A stretch of 24,408 nucleotides of DNA from a virus, in the IMG/VR virus record IMGVR_UViG_3300037189_003801, positions 1 to 24,408 of that record, one strand, 5' to 3'. Every line of letters starts with the position of its first letter. Position 1 is the first letter of the stretch. Positions 20,804 through 24,408 of this stretch are shown here, piece by piece. The notes below the pieces were generated by a model. That model was not told the DNA's origin. It worked only from the letters and a program-made list of their open reading frames with translations, and did not search any database. A program made the position numbers and the translations under genes.

Positions 20804-21015
20804 TGGATACGGTTCGTATCGAGTTCATGCTAGTAAATGGACCAGGAGACTACGTTCTTCAGAACTGGACTACGATGGAAGGTTCTGTTCAGAACGATCC
20901 AAAGATTTACGTTCCTCGCGCGCTCTCGATGAAAAGAACCATGAGTGCAACACATACTGCTCGCGTTCGCGTAGTCAGTGAACAAACGGATCGAATTGTG
21001 GATATGTTCCCATGA
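20803..21015 (+). CDS. Small beta-rich protein, function unknown
   Basis: 70 residues from the ATG at 20803 (TGATG overlap; AGGGGA upstream). VRIEFMLVNGPGDYVLQNW, then ARVRVVSEQTDRIVDMF form a likely beta sheet. It overlaps the following gene by four bases (ATGA). No family recognised. Confidence 0.7.
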   Translation: MDTVRIEFMLVNGPGDYVLQNWTTMEGSVQNDPKIYVPRALSMKRTMSATHTARVRVVSEQTDRIVDMFP

Positions 21016-21488
21016 GCGAAGATAAGAAAGATTTCTGGGGCGCTGTCGAGAATATTCGTCAGGCGTTCAAAGATATTGACGCTGAGTATGCGAAGATGGC
21101 AGAAGAGTGCGATCCCGAACTCAAGCTCGCTGTGACTAAATGGGTAATGAAACACATCGTTGATCACGCGCGCGAGGGAGGAAGTTATCGCTATCTTATC
21201 TACGATCGTTTAGGCTTTGGTCCAGAAGCGTATGCTCCGCTCTGCTCTGATGGTATGACTATCAGCAACGAGTTCGATCTTAATATGAAAGAAGGCGTCA
21301 TAGAGTTTCTAAAAAACTATGACGTTGAAGGCGCAAAGAAATATATGGGCTATTGCGACTCAGCAGGTTGTTTTGTAGAAGCAAGCTGTGGATATCCTAC
21401 CAAAGATGGATATCGCCGTTCATGTGTCAATCACTACAATCACTATAAGAATTTGCGTTTAGATGAGGAGAAAGATAATGCAGAGTGA
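21012..21488 (+). CDS. Phage protein with Cys/His zinc-like cluster
   Basis: 158 residues. The N-terminal ~115 residues are helical (WGAVENIRQAFKDIDAEY, VTKWVMKHIVDHA). The C-terminal region has CDSAGCFVEASCGYPTKDGY followed by RRSCVNHYNHY: four Cys and a His spaced like a treble-clef or CxxC-type zinc site seen in many phage small proteins ('CD..GC...A.CG.PT..GYRR.C..HY'). A metal-bound binding module is likely. ATGA overlap with the previous gene. Function unknown. Confidence 0.78.
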   Translation: MSEDKKDFWGAVENIRQAFKDIDAEYAKMAEECDPELKLAVTKWVMKHIVDHAREGGSYRYLIYDRLGFGPEAYAPLCSDGMTISNEFDLNMKEGVIEFLKNYDVEGAKKYMGYCDSAGCFVEASCGYPTKDGYRRSCVNHYNHYKNLRLDEEKDNAE

Positions 21489-21585
21489 ACTCGAACTTCT
21501 TGTTGAATACGATATGTTCGTGAACGGTTGGGATCCGTCTAACAAAGATGATATCATCGCATACTGGGCACACATGCTGCCATGA
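21478..21585 (+). CDS. 35-residue miniprotein
   Basis: ATG 21478 is preceded by GAGGAG (21464-21469) and overlaps the upstream gene by 11 bases and the next ATG by four. Reads MQSELELLVEYDMFVNGWDP, then SNKDDIIAYWAHMLP: acidic, helical, with two Trp. Strong initiation signal; function unknown. Confidence 0.62.
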   Translation: MQSELELLVEYDMFVNGWDPSNKDDIIAYWAHMLP

Positions 21586-21737
21586 ACTTCTGGCGTCTAT
21601 GGGCTAAGGCTCTAGGTGAAAAAGCTGGCAAGAGCGATAAAGAAGCGGATAGGGTAGCACTTATCCGCACTCTTATTGTGTTGTGCTACATCATCACAAA
21701 CATATTCATCGTAGCCGGAGTGATCAGGCATTGGTAA
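21582..21737 (+). CDS. 51-residue conserved single-pass membrane protein
   Basis: Starts at the ATG within CCATGA at 21582. MNFWRLWAKALGEKAGKSDK is an amphipathic, charged start, followed by EADRVALIRTLIVLCYIITN and IFIVAGVIRHW as one transmembrane helix (about residues 29-48). This 'NFWRLWAKALGEKA...EAD.VA.IRTLI...Y.ITN..I.AGVIRHW' pattern is one I recognise as recurrent in T4-like marine phages. Function unknown. It precedes another membrane protein, suggesting a pair acting in the inner membrane. Confidence 0.83.
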   Translation: MNFWRLWAKALGEKAGKSDKEADRVALIRTLIVLCYIITNIFIVAGVIRHW

Positions 21738-21970
21738 GCAAGCGAACAGAGTTCATCGTTGAGTGGGTATCGACAGCGATTCTTATCGTTGGCGTAGCAT
21801 TGACTGCGTGGAACATCTATCCATTGAACGTATGGCTATCGCTCGCTGGTAACTTTGGCTGGTTCGTTATTGGCTGGATCTGGCGTAAGTATTCGCTCTT
21901 GACAATTCAGATCGTTGTGACTATAATATATCTAATGGGTCTGATGCAACATTATGGAGTAGGGCTGTGA
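21731..21970 (+). CDS. Small polytopic membrane protein
   Basis: 79 residues from TTG at 21731 (in the TTGGTAA that ends the previous gene); a start far upstream at 21683 would create an unlikely His/Arg-rich lead. KRTEFIVEWVSTAILIVGVA, then NIYPLNVWLSLAGNFGWFVIG and LLTIQIVVTIIYLMGLM give three transmembrane segments. The 'KRTEF..E..ST.IL..GVALT..N.YPLN...SL.GN.GW' layout recurs in T4-like phages. A consensus promoter is embedded in its 3' part. Confidence 0.75.
   Translation: MVSKRTEFIVEWVSTAILIVGVALTAWNIYPLNVWLSLAGNFGWFVIGWIWRKYSLLTIQIVVTIIYLMGLMQHYGVGL
21899..21927 (+). promoter_or_regulatory. Consensus promoter inside a membrane-protein gene
   Basis: TTGACA 21899-21904, 17-base spacer, TATAAT 21922-21927, preceded by C: a full match. 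It lies within coding sequence (Leu-Thr-Ile...) and drives the metallophosphoesterase, whose GTG is ~33 bases from the predicted start point. Confidence 0.88.
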
Positions 21971-22632
21971 AGATTGGTATCATCTCAGACTTGCATATGT
22001 ATCGTGAGCGCCCTTGGGACTTCGAGCCCGAGGACGATGTGTTCTATATCTGTGCTGGTGATATCAGCGAGCAGCACGATTTCCGTGATGAGTTCGTGCA
22101 GCGTCACGCAGATCATATGTTCGCTATCCTTGGTAATCATGATTACTACGGCTCGACGTTCAGCGACGCATATATGCACTTGCTGACGCGGACTGTTGGT
22201 GAAGTCAAGATTGCTGGTGCCACATTATGGACTGATCTGTCTAAAACCATGGACTGGGTCTACTATGTGAACGGGCTTATCGACTATCGCTACATCAAGG
22301 ATCTTAATCAAGAAGATATGATTGAGACACACGCATATCACAAGAAGTTCCTGATGACTAGCGAAGCGGATATCATCGTTTCGCATCACACGCCCACGCG
22401 CAAGTCTATTCATCCGCGATATCTGACGAGCCCATACAACACATCGTTCTCAAACGATATGGAAGAAGAAATCCTTTCCATGCGTAAGCCGCCGAAGCTG
22501 TGGATTCACGGACACACGCATGATCGCTTCGACTACATGATTGGCGAGACGCGAGTGATCTGTCATCCGCGTGGATACAAAGGCGAACACGATGATCACG
22601 GAATCTATAAGCCATTGATTGTGGAAATTTGA
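21967..22632 (+). CDS. Calcineurin-like metallophosphoesterase
   Basis: 221 residues. SDLH (7-10, D8-x-H10), GD (31-32), GNHD (56-59), SHH (139-141) and GHTH (182-185) are the five metal-binding blocks of the family, in order. Such enzymes hydrolyse phosphoesters on two metal ions; the substrate may be a nucleotide, a nucleic acid end or a signalling molecule. The start is GTG with GGAG ~8 bases upstream, overlapping the membrane-protein gene by four bases (GTGA). All ligands are intact. It is common in T4-like phages. Confidence 0.92.
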   Translation: MKIGIISDLHMYRERPWDFEPEDDVFYICAGDISEQHDFRDEFVQRHADHMFAILGNHDYYGSTFSDAYMHLLTRTVGEVKIAGATLWTDLSKTMDWVYYVNGLIDYRYIKDLNQEDMIETHAYHKKFLMTSEADIIVSHHTPTRKSIHPRYLTSPYNTSFSNDMEEEILSMRKPPKLWIHGHTHDRFDYMIGETRVICHPRGYKGEHDDHGIYKPLIVEI

Positions 22633-22633
22633 T

Positions 22634-22801
22634 ATGGAATATAACTTTGAACCTTCACCAAAGCCTGTTGGTTATTGGATTATGCCAGGAAGTGTTAGTG
22701 CACTTACAACAATAAAGTTTACTGCATTCAAGCGCCCACGCTGGTTGACGCGCAAGATGATGTTGTATGTTTTCGAATGGAAATGGGAAGACGCAAAATG
22801 A
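22634..22801 (+). CDS. Small protein, function unknown
   Basis: 55 residues from ATG 22634 (an in-frame GTG at 22619 is possible). Reads MEYNFEPSPKPVGYWIMPGS, then an aromatic/basic end (RPRWLTRKMMLYVFEWKWED). Likely a small beta sheet. It overlaps the next gene by four bases (ATGA). No family recognised. Confidence 0.62.
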   Translation: MEYNFEPSPKPVGYWIMPGSVSALTTIKFTAFKRPRWLTRKMMLYVFEWKWEDAK

Positions 22802-23334
22802 ATAGATTCATTCTCGATGAAGATCCGCAGATCGCTGCTGAATATCATTGCGACAAACACGTTGTCAAGATGATCCTCGAGGAAGCACAGATGCTTTCGA
22901 CTGCACATCGTATTCTTGACGGCAAAGAATATATCGGACAGTCTAAGAGTGGTCGCAAAGCTAAACGATGGATTCTTCCTGACGAGCGTGAAACAATCCT
23001 GTATTCAGCCACGCACGTCAATCATCCATGCACACAGTGGTCGATGCATACGAGCGCGAATTATATCTGGGGTGTGTCTTTGTTTACATGTTTGCTCGAG
23101 GAATACTCTTATCGTTACGGTAAAGAGCATAAGTGCGCAGCTCTGTATCCTACTCTACAGAAACTTCCTAAAAATATCATGAGCGCTAATCGCACATGGT
23201 TTCCACAAGCGATGCCCGACGATTGCAAGCGTGAGAATCCAGTAGACGGCTATCGCACATACTACATAGAGCACAAGAAACGATTCGCGAAATGGTCGAA
23301 TCGTCCAACACCAGGATGGTTTGATGTTAGTTAA
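22798..23334 (+). CDS. Conserved phage protein (CDKHVVKM type), function unknown
   Basis: 178 residues from ATG 22798 (ATGA). Pattern: NRFILDEDPQIAAEYHCDKHVVKMILEEAQMLSTAHR, then HVNHPCTQW, NYIWGVSLFTCLLEEY, and a C-terminal YRTYYIEHKKRFAKW...RPTPGWF. The 'DP...AA...CDKH..KM..E..Q.LSTA' start is highly conserved in T4-like and other marine phages. His/Cys content (CDKH, HVNHPC) suggests a metal site. The C-terminal aromatic run weakly recalls the end of pyrimidine-dimer glycosylases, but that is too thin for a call. Confidence 0.82.
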   Translation: MNRFILDEDPQIAAEYHCDKHVVKMILEEAQMLSTAHRILDGKEYIGQSKSGRKAKRWILPDERETILYSATHVNHPCTQWSMHTSANYIWGVSLFTCLLEEYSYRYGKEHKCAALYPTLQKLPKNIMSANRTWFPQAMPDDCKRENPVDGYRTYYIEHKKRFAKWSNRPTPGWFDVS

Positions 23335-23557
23335 GTTCACGAATGTAAACGCAAACTTCCTTGATATGCCAGTATATATCAACGCAAGAAACGTTCTGTC
23401 AGTTTATGAATCACGTCGCACCCAAGGCGCCAGTCTGACGACAACGATCTATGCCACAAATGGAAACGAATGGTTCGTCGAAGAAAGCCTAAGTGAAGTC
23501 ATAAGCAAATTGAATGAGGTATTAAATGCAAAACGTGAAGGTTGTAGCTGTAAGTAA
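23324..23557 (+). CDS. Small beta-rich protein, function unknown
   Basis: 77 residues from ATG 23324, with AGGA (23312-23315) upstream; the TTG at 23321 is less likely. VKFTNVNANFLDMPVYINARNVLSVYES, then LTTTIYATNGNEWFVEESLSEVISKLNE fit a small beta sheet with a closing helix, like 'gene-product with VY.E' phage proteins; it ends in CSCK. It overlaps both neighbours, by 11 bases upstream and 32 bases into thyX. Confidence 0.75.
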   Translation: MLVKFTNVNANFLDMPVYINARNVLSVYESRRTQGASLTTTIYATNGNEWFVEESLSEVISKLNEVLNAKREGCSCK

Positions 23558-24191
23558 TCCTACCGTCGATGGTATGGGCGTCGATGAATTCATTGCTTAT
23601 GTTGCTCGTGTAAGTAATCCCAGCAATCAGATGAATACCCAGACAGCACCAAAGCTGTTGAAGTATCTCGCGAAGCATAAGCACTGGTCGCCGTTCGAAA
23701 TGGTTTCTATCTGCATGGAAATCGACATGACCCGTGATATTGCTCGTCAGATTCTGCGCCATCGCTCGTTCTCTTTCCAAGAGTTCTCGCAGCGTTATGC
23801 TGATCCTACTCAGGACTTGGGTTTTGTTACACGCGAAGCTCGCTTGCAGGATACAAAGAACCGTCAGAACTCCATCGAAACTGATAACGGTCAGCTTCGT
23901 GAAGACTGGATGGACATGCAAGCCAAAAGCGTAGACACAGCAATCGCAGCCTACAAGTGGGCTATTGAAAAGGGTATCGCTAAGGAGCAAGCTCGCGCTG
24001 TGTTGCCTGAAGGTCTTGTTCAGTCCCGTATGTATATGAACGGAACGCTCCGCAGCTGGATCCATTACTGCGAGCTTCGTATGGGTGTAGAAACTCAGAA
24101 AGAACACCGTGAAATCGCATCCCTAGCATGGGACGAAATCATAAAGATTTTTCCGTCTTTAACAGACGTGCTTCAGCAGGATACTAAATAA
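23526..24191 (+). CDS. thyX: FAD-dependent thymidylate synthase ThyX
   Basis: 221 residues, a normal ThyX length. RHRSFSFQEFSQR (78-90) is the ThyX signature RHRxxSxxExSxR, which binds FAD and dUMP. EQARAVLPEGLVQSRMYMNGTLRSWIHYCELR is the conserved C-terminal block. It makes dTMP from dUMP using methylene-tetrahydrofolate and NADPH. Many T4-like phages carry thyX in place of td. GAGG precedes ATG 23526, and the start overlaps the preceding gene by 32 bases. It matters for deciding whether thymine is the substrate of the TET/JBP enzyme in this genome. The final TAA overlaps the CTAAATA element of the next gene. Confidence 0.96.
   Translation: MQNVKVVAVSNPTVDGMGVDEFIAYVARVSNPSNQMNTQTAPKLLKYLAKHKHWSPFEMVSICMEIDMTRDIARQILRHRSFSFQEFSQRYADPTQDLGFVTREARLQDTKNRQNSIETDNGQLREDWMDMQAKSVDTAIAAYKWAIEKGIAKEQARAVLPEGLVQSRMYMNGTLRSWIHYCELRMGVETQKEHREIASLAWDEIIKIFPSLTDVLQQDTK
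24184..24190 (+). promoter_or_regulatory. Possible T4-like late promoter at thyX end
   Basis: CTAAATA (decamer CTAAATAACT as at 2510-2519), overlapping the thyX stop. The ATG at 24197 lies 6 bases after it with no Shine-Dalgarno, which would make the late transcript nearly leaderless. Alternatively the gene is only read through from upstream. Confidence 0.35.
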
Positions 24192-24196
24192 CTCGT

Positions 24197-24408
24197 ATGC
24201 CAAGATATACTTTCGTCAATACAAAGACCAATGAAGTCTTTGATGATTTCATGACAATCTCCCAGATGGAAACCTATCTTGAGGAGAATCCCCACATTCG
24301 TCAAGAAATTGGCACTCCCCTAATCGTTAGCGGCGTCTCGTCTGGCAGAAACAAGCCCGACTCGGGATTCCGCGACATTCTTAAGACGATCAAGAAGCGC
24401 CATCCACG
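24197..24408 (+). CDS. Conserved T4-like phage protein (3' truncated)
   Basis: The first 70 complete codons are present; the rest lies beyond the window. Reads MPRYTFVNTKTNEVFDDFMT, then ISQMETYLEENPHIRQEIG and SGVSSGRNKPDSGFRDILK. The order 'MPRYTF.N..T.E.F..FM.I..ME.FL..NP.I.Q', followed by 'IVSGV....KPDSGFRD.L..I', is a well-conserved uncharacterised protein of T4-like marine phages, with an FmdB-like first half but without the zinc-binding Cys of FmdB. The N-terminus is certain because the ATG follows the thyX stop. It likely starts a late block. Confidence 0.8.
   Translation, partial: MPRYTFVNTKTNEVFDDFMTISQMETYLEENPHIRQEIGTPLIVSGVSSGRNKPDSGFRDILKTIKKRHP

Noticed and set aside
22798-23334. 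Pyrimidine-dimer glycosylase (DenV-like) call
   Set aside because: Only the aromatic C-terminal run is faintly similar; the N-terminal catalytic pattern of DenV is absent.
23499-24107. Minus-strand ORF of 202 codons
   Set aside because: It is fully antisense to thyX, whose signature and length are unmistakable, and has no ribosome site or recognisable product.

Overview
The window is part of a T4-like myovirus genome, not a bacterial chromosome. The evidence is a recognisable T4 rnh (5' nuclease), a T4 gp1-type dNMP kinase, a DUF6433 protein, thyX, a MazG-like hydrolase, a WYL_2/DUF2693 protein, a TET/JBP oxygenase with its TET-associated glycosyltransferase, and about twenty tightly overlapping small ORFs on one strand. 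Starts are mostly preceded by strong Shine-Dalgarno sequences. Early promoters read CTTGACA-17-TATRAT, which suits a sigma70-type host RNA polymerase. The leading C of CTTGAC hints at an alphaproteobacterial host such as a rhizobium, but that is inference.

Layout. (1) 1-1243: the C-terminal part of a large late or surface protein with a Thr/Pro-rich stretch and an outer-membrane beta-barrel-like end. (2) 1313-7082: an accessory island, partly AT-rich, holding three radical SAM enzymes, an NMO-like FMN protein, a DUF458 RNase H-like protein, a 2OG-Fe(II) oxygenase, and a tRNA-Trp that lies antisense between two minus-strand genes. (3) 7134-12767: conserved T4-like genes (WYL_2, GT4 glycosyltransferase, rnh, MazG-like, DUF6433). 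(4) 12764-16492: a probable DNA hypermodification module made of a Rossmann/GT-like protein, TET/JBP dioxygenase, GalE-like epimerase and TET-associated glycosyltransferase. (5) 16506-19373: small early genes, interrupted by a moron-like cassette (16932-17216) with its own promoter and two hairpin terminators, bounded by 14-bp direct repeats. (6) 19370-23557: dNMP kinase, a SWIM-finger protein, a metallophosphoesterase and many small proteins, some missed by normal length cut-offs. (7) 23526-24408: thyX, then the start of a conserved T4-like gene that may be late-transcribed.

Working together. The most coherent system is DNA modification: the TET/JBP enzyme would hydroxylate a 5-methylpyrimidine in DNA, the epimerase would supply a nucleotide sugar, and the TAGT (perhaps with the GT4 enzyme) would glycosylate the hydroxyl. 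No cytosine-C5 methyltransferase is visible here, so the methyl source must lie outside the window or be thymine. The radical SAM/2OG/NMO island is a second possible modification system whose substrate I cannot name. Eleven exact-spacing promoters organise the early genes. Four of them carry the upstream gene's TGA stop inside the -35 hexamer.
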